Notes under the pieces: model-generated
What the model was told of the DNA's origin: nothing
Database searches by the model: none
The model's input: the letters and a program-made list of their open reading frames with translations, nothing else
Source of the DNA: an uncultured Mycoplasmatota bacterium
GTDB taxonomy: Bacteria; Bacillota_I; Bacilli_A; RF39; UBA660
Length of the DNA stretch: 33,680 bases
Assembly: GCA_946530475.1 (NCBI GenBank)
Contig: CAMNAC010000006.1
Location: forward strand, 1 to 33,680
Direction: 5' to 3'
Made by a program: the position numbers and the translations under genes
In this document: positions 8,950 through 18,733 of the stretch, in pieces
Position numbering within the stretch: position 1 is the stretch's first letter
Layout of the letters: every line of letters begins with the position of its first letter

Positions 8950-10266
8950 ATGAATAATAAAAAAGGATTCGCAATTGCAGGAGTGTTGTATCCAATCTTA
9001 ATTTTGTTTTTGGCTTTGATGGCAGTATTACTTATGAATCTGGCTCAAGAAAACTATCGTCTTAGAAGAAGTAATAAGGATTTAGCATCTAAAATTAATG
9101 GAGAAGAACCAAAAGATGCATTCAAACAAAAAGTAGAAGATATCATCAATTGTAATGGAGTAGAAAACTGTGCCCCATCCTGTACGAATTTTGGACTATA
9201 TGATGGAGCTATGAGTCCATCTTATGGATATACAGGAGATACCTCTGATTTAAATGGAAGATTCTATAAAATGATGGACGGAAGAACAGGAGTTTTAATT
9301 GATGATGGAACTTACTGTGCTTATAAAACTACAGGCATGAAAAAATTAGCAGTTGGAGAAGGACAAGAATGTGAAAATGCGATTTTAGATGATACAGGAA
9401 CTGGAATTGGATTAATTTGTCCAACAGATGAGGAATTGGAAGCGGCATGTAACAATACCATCAATAGTTTAAAAACAACGATTGCATCAGCATCAGCATC
9501 AGCAGGAGATGTACTAACAGGAAAAACATATGTAAAACCAGATGCAACAATTGGAACAGGAACCATGCCAAATATAGGATCTGTAACAGGAAGCGTAGGA
9601 GTAGGAGGGACCTATAGTTCTACGCAAAATGGATATGTTACTACCATTAGTGTGACAGGACCAACTTTATCTGGAAATTCGGGAACAGGAGATGTTCTTT
9701 CAGGGAAGACTTTCTATAGCAATTCAGGAACAAAACAAACAGGAACTATGACAAACAATGGAGCAGTTTCAAAATCGATTGGAATAGGAGGAAGCTATAC
9801 AATTCCTGCAGGATATCATAATGGATCTGGAAAAGTAACGAATAGTGTATCGAATAAAGGACCAATCACAGGAAGTGTTGGTGTAGGAGGAACTTATAGT
9901 TCTACGCAAAATGGATATGTTACCACTATTAAGGTAACAGGACCAACTTTATCAGGAAATGCAGGAACAGGAGATGTCCTTTCAGGAAAAACTTTCTATA
10001 GTAATTCTGGAACAAAACAGACAGGAGCTATGACAAATAGAGGGGCTTGGACAGGAAGCAGGACATCAAAAGGAACCGTTACTATTCCTGCAGGATATCA
10101 TAATGGTAATGGCTATGTTAATTGTAATTACAATGGGGATGTAACGCACAGTATTAGAGTTGCATTTTATGGAAAAGATGATGACACGAATATTTGTATT
10201 TTGTATATAGATGGTTCAAGTGTTGGTTCTGTTGAGTGTGAAGGTTGGTCACGTAGTGGAATATAA
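8950..10266 (+). CDS. Membrane-anchored, prepilin-like surface protein with Gly/Thr-rich phage-tail-fibre-like repeats
   Basis: N-terminus MNNKKGFAIAGVLYPILILFLALMAVLL; repeated 'GDVLSGKTFYSNSGTKQTGTM' and 'GSVGVGGTYSSTQNGYVTTI'. Confidence 0.75.
   Translation: MNNKKGFAIAGVLYPILILFLALMAVLLMNLAQENYRLRRSNKDLASKINGEEPKDAFKQKVEDIINCNGVENCAPSCTNFGLYDGAMSPSYGYTGDTSDLNGRFYKMMDGRTGVLIDDGTYCAYKTTGMKKLAVGEGQECENAILDDTGTGIGLICPTDEELEAACNNTINSLKTTIASASASAGDVLTGKTYVKPDATIGTGTMPNIGSVTGSVGVGGTYSSTQNGYVTTISVTGPTLSGNSGTGDVLSGKTFYSNSGTKQTGTMTNNGAVSKSIGIGGSYTIPAGYHNGSGKVTNSVSNKGPITGSVGVGGTYSSTQNGYVTTIKVTGPTLSGNAGTGDVLSGKTFYSNSGTKQTGAMTNRGAWTGSRTSKGTVTIPAGYHNGNGYVNCNYNGDVTHSIRVAFYGKDDDTNICILYIDGSSVGSVECEGWSRSGI
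9484..9504 (+). repeat. GCATCA hexanucleotide tandem repeat (encodes ASASASA)
   Basis: gcatcagcatcagcatcagca read directly. Confidence 0.85.
9586..10115 (+). repeat. Two-copy 282-nt (94-aa) tandem repeat inside the surface protein
   Basis: Unit 1 begins acaggaagcgtaggagtaggagg (9586), unit 2 acaggaagtgttggtgtaggagg (9868). The same 282-nt offset holds for the 'gcaggatatcataatgg' segment. Confidence 0.85.
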
Positions 10267-10278
10267 AAGGTTAAATTT

Positions 10279-10303
10279 AAGACTTCATTTGAAGTCTTTT
10301 TTT
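10279..10303 (+). terminator. Intrinsic terminator
   Basis: AAGACTTC-attt-GAAGTCTT plus T run. Confidence 0.85.
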
Positions 10304-10356
10304 ATAGACTTTTTCTTTTTTTTCTGTTAGAATAGAATACACTTCGAGGGGATATT

Positions 10357-11547
10357 ATGACATTATGTGAAATTTATGAAACCATTCTTGATATTTCTTT
10401 GGGATATGAAAAAGCATCCCTTCAAGAAATTAAGAATTTATATGTATTAGCGAATTCCTATTATGAAAAAGAATTTGGAAAAAAATGTAATTTAAAAACA
10501 GAAAAAGCAAAACTTTTTTATTGGATTCAAGAAAAATCTCGTTATGAATTACTGACTGACTGTATGAGTGATATGATTTATGATATGCTTTATTATGATC
10601 CAAAAAAGCATGGAAGTGATTGTAAAGATTTAACGTTCTTTTTAAATCATTTTGAATTATTTCAAAGTTTAATAAAAGATTTTGAAGAAGAATTTAGAGA
10701 ACCTGAAGAAGAAGGAATCCCTTACGAGGAAGAAATTCCTATTACAAGAATTACCAAAAAACAATTTTTTGAATATATGGAAGAACTCTTATTAGAAGTA
10801 GATCCTAGTAAAGAATATTTAAAGCTTTTTTATCAAGCATTAAAAGAAAAAAAGATTATTTTTTGGAAAGAGTTAAACAAAAAAGAAAAAAACTATTATA
10901 AGAAACTATTAGGATTTCAAGAAGAAACACCTATTTTAGAAAAAGCATCAGAAGAAGATTTAGAAGAATATGTAGTAATCAATCTATTTGAGACTACAGA
11001 GGATGTCACAAATTTAATGCATGAATTCGCCCATTATATTTCTGCTTTGGATGGAAAAAAAGATTTGCTTCCATTATTAACTGAATATCCTTCTATTTTT
11101 TATGAATTCTATGCAATATTTTATTTAGGAAGAAAAGGCTATTCGGATGATGAAGTAAATTACTTGTTAAATATCAGAATTCAAGATACCTTAGTTCAAA
11201 TAGAAAGTATGTATCCATATTTAAGATATTTATCCATTTTTTTAGAGAATGGACAAATTACAGAAGAATTGGATAAAAAGACACCTTTTTTATATGGGAC
11301 TCCTGATTACCATCATTTATGTGATTCTTGTACGGAAGGAATATTAGAATCCAATCCATTACAGTCATTCCTTTATTTTATAGGAACTTATCTATCTGTA
11401 AGAGAAATCAAAAAATTTCAAAATGGAGAAGAGATACTACCTAGAATCAAAAAACAAACAGAAAACTTAGATGATGTATCCTTAGAAAAACTATTTAAAA
11501 AAGAAATAAGAAAAAATAAAATAAAAGTGAAGAAGAAACTTGCATAA
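10357..11547 (+). CDS. Putative cytoplasmic M3-like zinc metallopeptidase family protein
   Basis: HExxH motif in 'VTNLMHEFAHYISALDG' with a downstream Glu ('EYPSIFYEFYAIFY') at gluzincin-like spacing; no signal peptide. Confidence 0.6.
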   Translation: MTLCEIYETILDISLGYEKASLQEIKNLYVLANSYYEKEFGKKCNLKTEKAKLFYWIQEKSRYELLTDCMSDMIYDMLYYDPKKHGSDCKDLTFFLNHFELFQSLIKDFEEEFREPEEEGIPYEEEIPITRITKKQFFEYMEELLLEVDPSKEYLKLFYQALKEKKIIFWKELNKKEKNYYKKLLGFQEETPILEKASEEDLEEYVVINLFETTEDVTNLMHEFAHYISALDGKKDLLPLLTEYPSIFYEFYAIFYLGRKGYSDDEVNYLLNIRIQDTLVQIESMYPYLRYLSIFLENGQITEELDKKTPFLYGTPDYHHLCDSCTEGILESNPLQSFLYFIGTYLSVREIKKFQNGEEILPRIKKQTENLDDVSLEKLFKKEIRKNKIKVKKKLA

Positions 11548-11560
11548 TCTTCTTTTTTTT
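11530..11560 (+). terminator. Weak intrinsic terminator
   Basis: AAGAAGA ... TCTTCTT followed by T8; overlaps the end of the upstream CDS. Confidence 0.4.
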
Positions 11561-11589
11561 ATTATAATAATACTAGTTTAAAAACGAGG

Positions 11590-11780
11590 AAGAAGAGTAG
11601 TAATAAAGAATTCTTTTTTAGAGACAAAGTGGTTGGTGAAAACTTTGAAGAGGACTTTATGAACTTGCTTTGGAGTTTCCAAATGGACGTATGTCTGCGT
11701 TAAAGATTTGAGTGCATAAGTATTATGAATTAAGGTGGTACCGCGGTTTTTCGTCCTTAACTTGTAATACTTTTTTTGTG
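11590..11780 (+). ncRNA. T-box leader (tRNA-Leu responsive) upstream of leuS
   Basis: T-box sequence AAGGTGGTACCGCGG at 11732-11746; putative specifier in 'GAA-CTT-GC' (CTT = Leu, 11664-11666); terminator arms AAGTATTA..TTAAGG / CCTTAA..TAATACTT plus T run; leuS lies downstream. Confidence 0.93.
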
Positions 11781-11789
11781 AGGTGGAAG

Positions 11790-12149
11790 ATGAAAAGTAT
11801 TATTTATTATTTGCTTGCTTTTGTAGCAGTTTATTTATCTTATTTTTGCTTGGTTTATCTAAGAAAAAAACAAATGAGAAAATATCGAAGTGGGACAGAA
11901 GTGAAACTATTAGAAGGCTTAACGAATGTCAATATTTCGAAAATTAAAAGTAAAGTACTTGTACAGATTATGGCGCTTACAAATGCGTTCATTATTACTC
12001 TTACTTTATGGATTGTAAGCCCTATTAAAAGTATGATTTTAAAGTTACTTGCAGGATTTGTAGTAGTCATCTTATTAATTATTGTAGGTTATAAAATAGT
12101 AGGTTATTTTTTAAAAAAGAAATATGGAATTAGAAAGAAGGAATCATAA
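11790..12149 (+). CDS. Small two-TM membrane protein of unknown function in the T-box/leuS transcription unit
   Basis: Start at ATG 11790 after AGGTGGAAG; TMs '[21 protein letters not shown]' and '[23 protein letters not shown]'; 1-nt overlap with leuS. Confidence 0.75.
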   Translation: MKSIIYYLLAFVAVYLSYFCLVYLRKKQMRKYRSGTEVKLLEGLTNVNISKIKSKVLVQIMALTNAFIITLTLWIVSPIKSMILKLLAGFVVVILLIIVGYKIVGYFLKKKYGIRKKES

Positions 12150-14551
12150 TGTATAGTCCAAAAGAAATAGAAAAAAAATGGCAAGATTATTGGGATGAGA
12201 AAGAAACATTTAAAACAGATGTGTGGGATTTTAGTAAACCCAAGTATTATGTTTTGGATATGTTTCCTTATCCCTCTGGGTCAGGTTTACACGTAGGACA
12301 TCCAGAAGGGTATACCGCAACGGATGCGATTGCACGTTATAAAAGAATGAGAGGATTTAATGTCCTACATCCAATGGGATGGGATGCATTTGGACTTCCT
12401 GCTGAACAATATGCGATTCAAACAGGGAATCATCCTAGTGGATTTACAGAAAAAAACATTCAAATTTTCAAGAAACAATTAAAGATGTTAGGACTTTCTT
12501 TTGATTGGGGAAGAGAAGTATCGACTGCAGATCCAAAATACTATCATTGGACACAATGGATTTTTAAACAATTGTATGAAGATGGACTCGCTCGTAATGT
12601 GGACATGCCAGTAAATTGGTGTGAAGAATTAGGAACGGTTCTTGCGAATGATGAAATTGTAGATGGAAAAAGCGAAAGAGGAGGATATCCAGTTGTTCGT
12701 AAAAACATGAAACAATGGATTATGGATATCCCAAAATATGCAGAAAACCTACTTTCTGGATTAGAAGAAATAGATTGGCCTGAAAGTACAAAAGAAATTC
12801 AAAGAAATTGGATTGGAAAAAGTATTGGTGCAGAAGTAAACTTTAAAATAGATGGCTTTAAAGAAACATTTACTGTATTTACTACTAGATGTGATACATT
12901 GTTTGGAGCAACTTACTGCGTACTTTCACCAGAACATCCTTTAGTAGATCAGATTACTACGAAAGAGCAAAAAAAGGAAGTAGAAGCTTATAAAAAAGTT
13001 TGTGCATCAAAATCCGATTTGGAAAGAACGGAATTGAACAAAGATAAAACAGGAGTATTTACAGGAGCTTATGCGATTAATCCAGTCAATGATAAAAAGA
13101 TTCCAATTTGGATTTCGGATTATGTACTTGCTAGTTATGGTACAGGAGCTATTATGGCAGTACCTGCACATGACACAAGAGACTATGAATTTGCGAAAAA
13201 ATTTAACTTAGAAATCATTCCAGTCATTGAAGGTGGAAATGTTAGCGAAGAAGCCTATATTGGAGATGGCGTTCATATTAATTCCGAATTTTTAAATGGA
13301 TTAAATAAGGAAGAGTCTATCAATAAAATGATTACATTCTTAGAAAAAAAGAAAATTGGAAAAAAACAAGTCAATTATCGTTTACGTGAATGGATATTTG
13401 CGCGTCAACGTTATTGGGGAGAACCAATTCCAGTGGTTCATTTTAAAGATGGAACCAGTACTTCTTTAAAAGATTCTGAACTTCCACTTGTTCTTCCAGA
13501 ACTAGAAGATTATAGTCCTTCTAAAACTGGAGAATCTCCACTTTCTAAAGCAACGGATTGGGTACATGTTACCTATGATGGAAAAGAAGGGTTAAGAGAA
13601 ACTTCTACTATGCCAGGAAGTGCAGGATCAAGTTGGTATTTCTTAAGATACATTGATCCACATAATGACAAAGAATTAGCAGATAAAAAGTTACTCGAAC
13701 ATTGGCTTCCAGTGGACCTTTATGTAGGAGGACCTGAACATGCAGTTGGACACTTACTATATTCTAGATTTTGGAATGAATACTTGTATGATAAAGGAAT
13801 TGTTCCAGTCAAAGAACCATTTAAAAAATTACGTCATCAAGGAATGATTTTAGGAGAAAACGGAATCAAAATGGGAAAACGTTATCCTAAATTTGTGGTA
13901 AACCCAAATGATGTAGTAGATGAATATGGGGCAGATACCCTACGTATTTATGAAATGTTTATGGGACCTTTGGAAGCAGATAAACCATGGGATCCAAAAG
14001 GAGTAGAAGGTTCTCGTAGATTTTTGGATAGAGTATGGAGACTTTTTGTAGAAGAAGGAAAAATAACTGATGAAGCTACTCCAAACTTAGAAAAGATTTA
14101 TCATAAGACAGTAAAAAAAGTAACGAATGATTATGAAGAATTAGGATTCAATACTGCAATTTCTGCAATGATGGTATTTGTAAATGCATGCTACAAAGAA
14201 GAAAAAATTAACAAAGAATTTGCAGAAGGATTTATTAAATTATTAAATCCATTGGTACCTCATATGACAGAAGAAATATGGCATACAACATTTGGACATA
14301 AGGATAGTATTGCTTATGAACCATGGCCTACTTATGAGGAAGAAAAAACAAAAGATGAAACTTATCAAATGGTAGTTCAAGTAAATGGAAAACTAAGAGG
14401 AAAAATTGAAACAGATGCCAATACTTCAAAAGAAGAGATGTTAGCGCTAGCAAAAAGTATTGAAAATGTTCAAAAGTTCTTAGAAGGAAAAGAAATTGTA
14501 AAAGAAATTGTAGTTCCTAAAAAACTAGTAAACTTTGTTGTAAAAGGTTAG
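12149..14551 (+). CDS. leuS: Leucyl-tRNA synthetase
   Basis: '[21 protein letters not shown]' HIGH-region motif; 'MSK'-type loop '[13 protein letters not shown]'; full length. Confidence 0.98.
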   Translation: MYSPKEIEKKWQDYWDEKETFKTDVWDFSKPKYYVLDMFPYPSGSGLHVGHPEGYTATDAIARYKRMRGFNVLHPMGWDAFGLPAEQYAIQTGNHPSGFTEKNIQIFKKQLKMLGLSFDWGREVSTADPKYYHWTQWIFKQLYEDGLARNVDMPVNWCEELGTVLANDEIVDGKSERGGYPVVRKNMKQWIMDIPKYAENLLSGLEEIDWPESTKEIQRNWIGKSIGAEVNFKIDGFKETFTVFTTRCDTLFGATYCVLSPEHPLVDQITTKEQKKEVEAYKKVCASKSDLERTELNKDKTGVFTGAYAINPVNDKKIPIWISDYVLASYGTGAIMAVPAHDTRDYEFAKKFNLEIIPVIEGGNVSEEAYIGDGVHINSEFLNGLNKEESINKMITFLEKKKIGKKQVNYRLREWIFARQRYWGEPIPVVHFKDGTSTSLKDSELPLVLPELEDYSPSKTGESPLSKATDWVHVTYDGKEGLRETSTMPGSAGSSWYFLRYIDPHNDKELADKKLLEHWLPVDLYVGGPEHAVGHLLYSRFWNEYLYDKGIVPVKEPFKKLRHQGMILGENGIKMGKRYPKFVVNPNDVVDEYGADTLRIYEMFMGPLEADKPWDPKGVEGSRRFLDRVWRLFVEEGKITDEATPNLEKIYHKTVKKVTNDYEELGFNTAISAMMVFVNACYKEEKINKEFAEGFIKLLNPLVPHMTEEIWHTTFGHKDSIAYEPWPTYEEEKTKDETYQMVVQVNGKLRGKIETDANTSKEEMLALAKSIENVQKFLEGKEIVKEIVVPKKLVNFVVKG

Positions 14552-14576
14552 ACATACTAAAAAGTATGTCTTTTTT
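14551..14576 (+). terminator. Intrinsic terminator after leuS
   Basis: GACATAC-taaaaa-GTATGTC plus T6. Confidence 0.85.
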
Positions 14577-14624
14577 AGAGGATTTTTCTAATCAATCGTA
14601 TATCTTTTCTTTAGGGAGGATTCT

Positions 14625-15542
14625 ATGGATTACTATAATGAAATAAAAAATAAACTCATTGATAATGAGATATATTCGAAAGTAAAAGACTATTCAAAAG
14701 AAAGACATACCCTTATCACACATTATGAAGTAGGGAAATTATTGTCTATGGCAGGAAGGAAATATGGAGAAAACATTATTGGTAATTATTCAAAAAAACT
14801 ATCAATTGAAGTTGATACAAAATATAATCCAAGAACGCTAAGAAGGATGAGACAGTTATATCAATTTTTTGAAAAACAAAAATGGTCCCCATTGGGGACC
14901 AAATTAACAATAAGTCATATTCGTCAATTGTTTTGTTTAAATGATAAAGATGAAATTAATTACTATGTAGAACGAGTGATAAAGGAAAACCTTTCAAAAA
15001 GGCAATTAGAAGAAATGATTAAATCAGGGGAGTATGAAAGATTACCAGTTAAAGCAAGAATTAATAAAGAAAATGTTGATATAAAAGATCGAATTCCTAA
15101 TCCTATTTTGATTCATAATAAAAATCATATGGAAATCATGACAGAAAAAGTATTACATCAGTTAATACTAGAAGATATTGAGTCTTTTATGAAAGAATTA
15201 GGAAATGACTATAGTTTTATAGGAAGTGAATATAAAATCAAAATTGGAGCTAGAACTTATTCTATTGATTTATTATTCTTTAATATACAATACAATTGTT
15301 ATGTAGTGGTGGAGTTAAAAGTAACAGAATTTAAAGCAGAATATATCTCACAAATTAGAAAATATATGAATTACATTGATAAAAATATAAAAAAGAAAAC
15401 AAATGATGATACAATAGGGATCTTAATTTGTAAAAAAGAAAATCGATTTATTATTGAATATTGTTCAGATGATAGAATTGCGATTAGAGAATATAAATTG
15501 ATTTCAAATGGTAATTTCATTGACACTTTTTCTAATTTATGA
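14625..15542 (+). CDS. DUF1016/YhcG family PDDEXK nuclease domain-containing protein
   Basis: DUF1016-like N-terminus ('HYEVGKLLSMAGRKYGENIIGNYSKKLS...YNPRTLRRMRQLYQFF', 'WSPLGTKLTISHIRQL'); PD-(D/E)xK core 'YSIDLLFFNIQYNCYVVVELK'. Confidence 0.88.
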   Translation: MDYYNEIKNKLIDNEIYSKVKDYSKERHTLITHYEVGKLLSMAGRKYGENIIGNYSKKLSIEVDTKYNPRTLRRMRQLYQFFEKQKWSPLGTKLTISHIRQLFCLNDKDEINYYVERVIKENLSKRQLEEMIKSGEYERLPVKARINKENVDIKDRIPNPILIHNKNHMEIMTEKVLHQLILEDIESFMKELGNDYSFIGSEYKIKIGARTYSIDLLFFNIQYNCYVVVELKVTEFKAEYISQIRKYMNYIDKNIKKKTNDDTIGILICKKENRFIIEYCSDDRIAIREYKLISNGNFIDTFSNL

Positions 15543-15572
15543 TACATTATAATTCAGTGAAGGAGACTTATT

Positions 15573-15785
15573 ATGAAGATATTATTAATGATTATTTGTG
15601 TTTTATTAATTGCGATTGTTTTATTACAAAGTGGAAAAGCAGAAGATGCTTCTAATGCAATGACTGGAGCAAATACCTCTTTATTTAAAAACAGAAAAGA
15701 AAGAGGAGGAGAACTTTTTATTACAAGAACTACTTATGTATTAGGAATTCTCTTTTTCGCAATTTGTATTTATTACGGATTTTAA
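15573..15785 (+). CDS. secG: Preprotein translocase subunit SecG
   Basis: Short two-TM protein with 'LLQSGKAEDASNAMTGANTSLFKNRKERGGELFITRTTYVLG'. Confidence 0.9.
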   Translation: MKILLMIICVLLIAIVLLQSGKAEDASNAMTGANTSLFKNRKERGGELFITRTTYVLGILFFAICIYYGF

Positions 15786-15810
15786 AGTTCTTTTGAAGAA
15801 CTTTTTTTCT
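15784..15810 (+). terminator. Intrinsic terminator after secG
   Basis: AAAGTTCTT-ttg-AAGAACTTT plus T run. Confidence 0.8.
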
Positions 15811-15860
15811 TGCTTAAATATTTTTTTTATGATAAATTGAAAAAGTAAGAAGGTGGTTGT

Positions 15861-17594
15861 ATGAAGTCCTTAATATCAAATTTAAAGTTTGCTTGGCAAT
15901 ATGCAAAACATCAGAAGCAATATTTAATATCTTATATATTAATTAGTATTGTTCGTGTTGTGACAGGAATCGTTCATCCAATTGTTAGTGCGAATTTAAT
16001 TGTTGCGGTAACAGATAATCAATTTGTTCAAGTGATTTATGTTGCTATTTCCATTTTATTTGTAGAAACCGTTTCTACAATTGCAAATTATGCAACAAAT
16101 TATAATGCAGTTAATTTATATCAAAAAACTTTGGCAGTTCTTCAAGTGGATTTAGGGAAAAACATTCTGACATTACAAAACAAAACATTAGATGATAATG
16201 GAAGTGGGGTATTTATTCAAAGATTAACGTCAGATACTTCTAATTTGGCAGATATTTTTGAAGGTTTGACTAGTTATTTGACTAGTATTGTTGGAAGTTT
16301 TGGAATCTTAGTCGCAATGTATATCATTAGTCCAATTGTATTTTTATATACTTTATGTGTAATTATTATCTTATGTGTATTAGAAAACAAACGAACCAAA
16401 AAAAGAAAAGAACAAGAGAAAGTGGTAAGAGGTAAAAGAGAAAAAGGTACAGGTCTTATTGGAGAAATGGTAAGAGGCGCACGAGACATCAAAATGTTAA
16501 ATAGTGAAAATGATTTTTTATTTGAATTACAAAGTAAAATTACAGAAGAAAAAGATTCTTTCTTTGCTATGATGAAAACTTCTAGAAAGTATCGTTTTTT
16601 AATCGGACATTCACATGATTTATTTTCCTTTTTTTTCATTCTGATATTAGTTGTTTTACTACAAGCAAATAAGCTTATTTTTGCGACTGCTATTGTCCTA
16701 TACAATTATTATAATGGGCAATTATCCTATTTTCATTACCGAGTAGGAAGTTTTTTAGAAATGCTAAAAAACTTTGAACTTTCTTGTGAAAGAATCAGAG
16801 ATATTTTGGATGAATCAAAATTTCCGAAGGAACACTTTGGAACTCGTCATTTGAATAAAGTAGAAGGCAATTTTGAATTTCAAAATGTTATCTTTTCTTA
16901 TGACAAAAAACCAGTATTAAAGAATTTATCATTTCATGTAAATGCAAACGAAACAGTTGCTTTTGTTGGAAAAAGCGGAGAAGGAAAATCAACTATTTTT
17001 CAATTACTATGTAAAATGTATGATGTCCAAAAAGGAAAAATATTGATCGATGGAATAGATATCCAAGAATTGGATAGAGAATCGATTCGAGGTAATATTA
17101 CGATTATTAGTCAAGAACCTTATATTTTTCATATGAGTATCAAAGATAATTTAAGATTAGTAAAAGCAAATATGACAAAAAAAGAAATGAAAGAAGTTTG
17201 TAAATTAGCATGTCTAGATGACTTTATTGAAACACTCCCAGACAAGTATGACACCATTATTGGAGAAGGTGGAGTTACTTTATCAGGAGGTCAAAAACAA
17301 AGACTTGCTATTGCAAGAGCGCTTCTTCAAAAAACAGAAATTATTTTATTTGATGAAGCAACAAGTGCATTAGATAATGAAACGCAATTAAAGATTCAAG
17401 AAGCCATTAATAACATGAAAAATGAATATACGATTTTAATCATTGCGCATAGACTTTCTACTATCATTGGAGCTGATCGAATTCTTTATTTGGAAGATGG
17501 AAAAATTGAAGCAGAAGGAACTCATAAAGAACTTATGAAAAACTGTGAAAAATATAGACAATTATATGAAGCAGAATTACTTTCTAAGAAATAA
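15861..17594 (+). CDS. ABC transporter, fused permease/ATP-binding protein
   Basis: Six-TM-type N-terminal region; Walker A 'GKSGEGKST', signature 'LSGGQKQRLAIARALL', Walker B 'IILFDEATSALD'. Confidence 0.95.
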   Translation: MKSLISNLKFAWQYAKHQKQYLISYILISIVRVVTGIVHPIVSANLIVAVTDNQFVQVIYVAISILFVETVSTIANYATNYNAVNLYQKTLAVLQVDLGKNILTLQNKTLDDNGSGVFIQRLTSDTSNLADIFEGLTSYLTSIVGSFGILVAMYIISPIVFLYTLCVIIILCVLENKRTKKRKEQEKVVRGKREKGTGLIGEMVRGARDIKMLNSENDFLFELQSKITEEKDSFFAMMKTSRKYRFLIGHSHDLFSFFFILILVVLLQANKLIFATAIVLYNYYNGQLSYFHYRVGSFLEMLKNFELSCERIRDILDESKFPKEHFGTRHLNKVEGNFEFQNVIFSYDKKPVLKNLSFHVNANETVAFVGKSGEGKSTIFQLLCKMYDVQKGKILIDGIDIQELDRESIRGNITIISQEPYIFHMSIKDNLRLVKANMTKKEMKEVCKLACLDDFIETLPDKYDTIIGEGGVTLSGGQKQRLAIARALLQKTEIILFDEATSALDNETQLKIQEAINNMKNEYTILIIAHRLSTIIGADRILYLEDGKIEAEGTHKELMKNCEKYRQLYEAELLSKK

Positions 17595-17617
17595 GATAAG
17601 TAAATCATTTGTAAATA

Positions 17618-17653
17618 GAAAACTCAATCCTACAAAAGAGGGTTGAGTTTTCT
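17618..17653 (+). terminator. Intrinsic terminator
   Basis: GAAAACTCAATCC ... GGGTTGAGTTTTC inverted repeat. Confidence 0.75.
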
Positions 17654-17661
17654 TGTAATTA

Positions 17662-17690
17662 TTGGAAAAAGAAAGGTTTCGTGATATAAT
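17662..17690 (+). promoter_or_regulatory. Sigma70-type promoter for rlmN operon
   Basis: TTGGAA - 17 nt - TATAAT with extended -10 TG (TGATATAAT). Confidence 0.6.
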
Positions 17691-17709
17691 CATACTAGGA
17701 GTTAAGAAT

Positions 17710-18732
17710 ATGAAAAGTATCTATGATTTCACATTACAAGAATTGGAAGAATATTTTATAAAAATTGGAGAGAAAAAATTTAAAGCAAATCAAGTTTATG
17801 ACTGGCTTTATAAAAAAAGAGTAACTTCTTTTGATGAAATGACCAATTTAAAAAAAGAAGTAATTGAAAAGTTGAAACAAGATTTTACTATGGAAGAACT
17901 TGTGGTTCTTGCTAAACAAAAAGATACAGATGTTGAAAAGTACTTATTTGGTTTATCAGATCATCAAAAAGTAGAAGCTGTTTTAATGCATCACGATTAC
18001 GGAAAAAGTTTATGTGTTTCTACAGAAGTAGGATGTAATATGGGATGTGCTTTTTGTGAAAGTGGAAGACTCAAAAAAGTAAGAAATCTGACTCCTTCTG
18101 AAATGGTTTTACAACTATTACAAATTGAAAAATTAAGTCACCTTAGAATTACTCATGTAGTGTTAATGGGAATCGGAGAACCTTTTGATAATTTTTCTAA
18201 TGTTATGAAGTTTGTAGAAATATTAAAACAGCCAAAAGGAATTGAATTAGGAGCACGTCATATTACGATTTCTACTTGTGGGATTGTACCAAAAATTAAA
18301 GAATTTATGAATTTACAAGACCAAGTAAATCTCGCAATTAGTCTTCATGCTCCAAATAATGAGTTAAGAAATAAACTGATGCCAATTAACAAAGCTTATC
18401 CTTTAGAAGTTTTAATTCCTACTTTAAAAGAGTATATTGAAAAAACACATAGACGTTTAACGTTTGAATATATCATGCTGAAAAATGTAAACGATACAGA
18501 AGAATGTGCTAAAGAGTTATGTGAATTATTAAAAGGAATGAATTGTTATGTCAATTTAATTCCTTATAATGAAACAAGTCATTTTGAATTTCAAAAATCT
18601 GATCAAAAACAAGTAATGAAATTCTATGATTCTTTAAAAAAGAATAAAATTAATGTAACGGTAAGAAGAGAATTTGGAAGTAAAGTAATGGCTGCTTGTG
18701 GCCAGTTACGTTCTCATCATGAGGAGGGATAG
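17710..18732 (+). CDS. rlmN: 23S rRNA/tRNA adenine-C2 methyltransferase
   Basis: Radical SAM 'CNMGCAFCESG'; typical RlmN C-terminus. The listed TTG start at 17662 lies in the -35 of the promoter, so ATG 17710 is preferred. Confidence 0.95.
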   Translation: MKSIYDFTLQELEEYFIKIGEKKFKANQVYDWLYKKRVTSFDEMTNLKKEVIEKLKQDFTMEELVVLAKQKDTDVEKYLFGLSDHQKVEAVLMHHDYGKSLCVSTEVGCNMGCAFCESGRLKKVRNLTPSEMVLQLLQIEKLSHLRITHVVLMGIGEPFDNFSNVMKFVEILKQPKGIELGARHITISTCGIVPKIKEFMNLQDQVNLAISLHAPNNELRNKLMPINKAYPLEVLIPTLKEYIEKTHRRLTFEYIMLKNVNDTEECAKELCELLKGMNCYVNLIPYNETSHFEFQKSDQKQVMKFYDSLKKNKINVTVRREFGSKVMAACGQLRSHHEEG

Positions 18733-18733
18733 T

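Noticed and set aside
8950-10266. Prophage fragment, because of tail-fibre-like motifs
   Set aside because: No other structural, lysis or integrase genes nearby; the protein has its own TM anchor and promoter/SD like neighbouring host genes.
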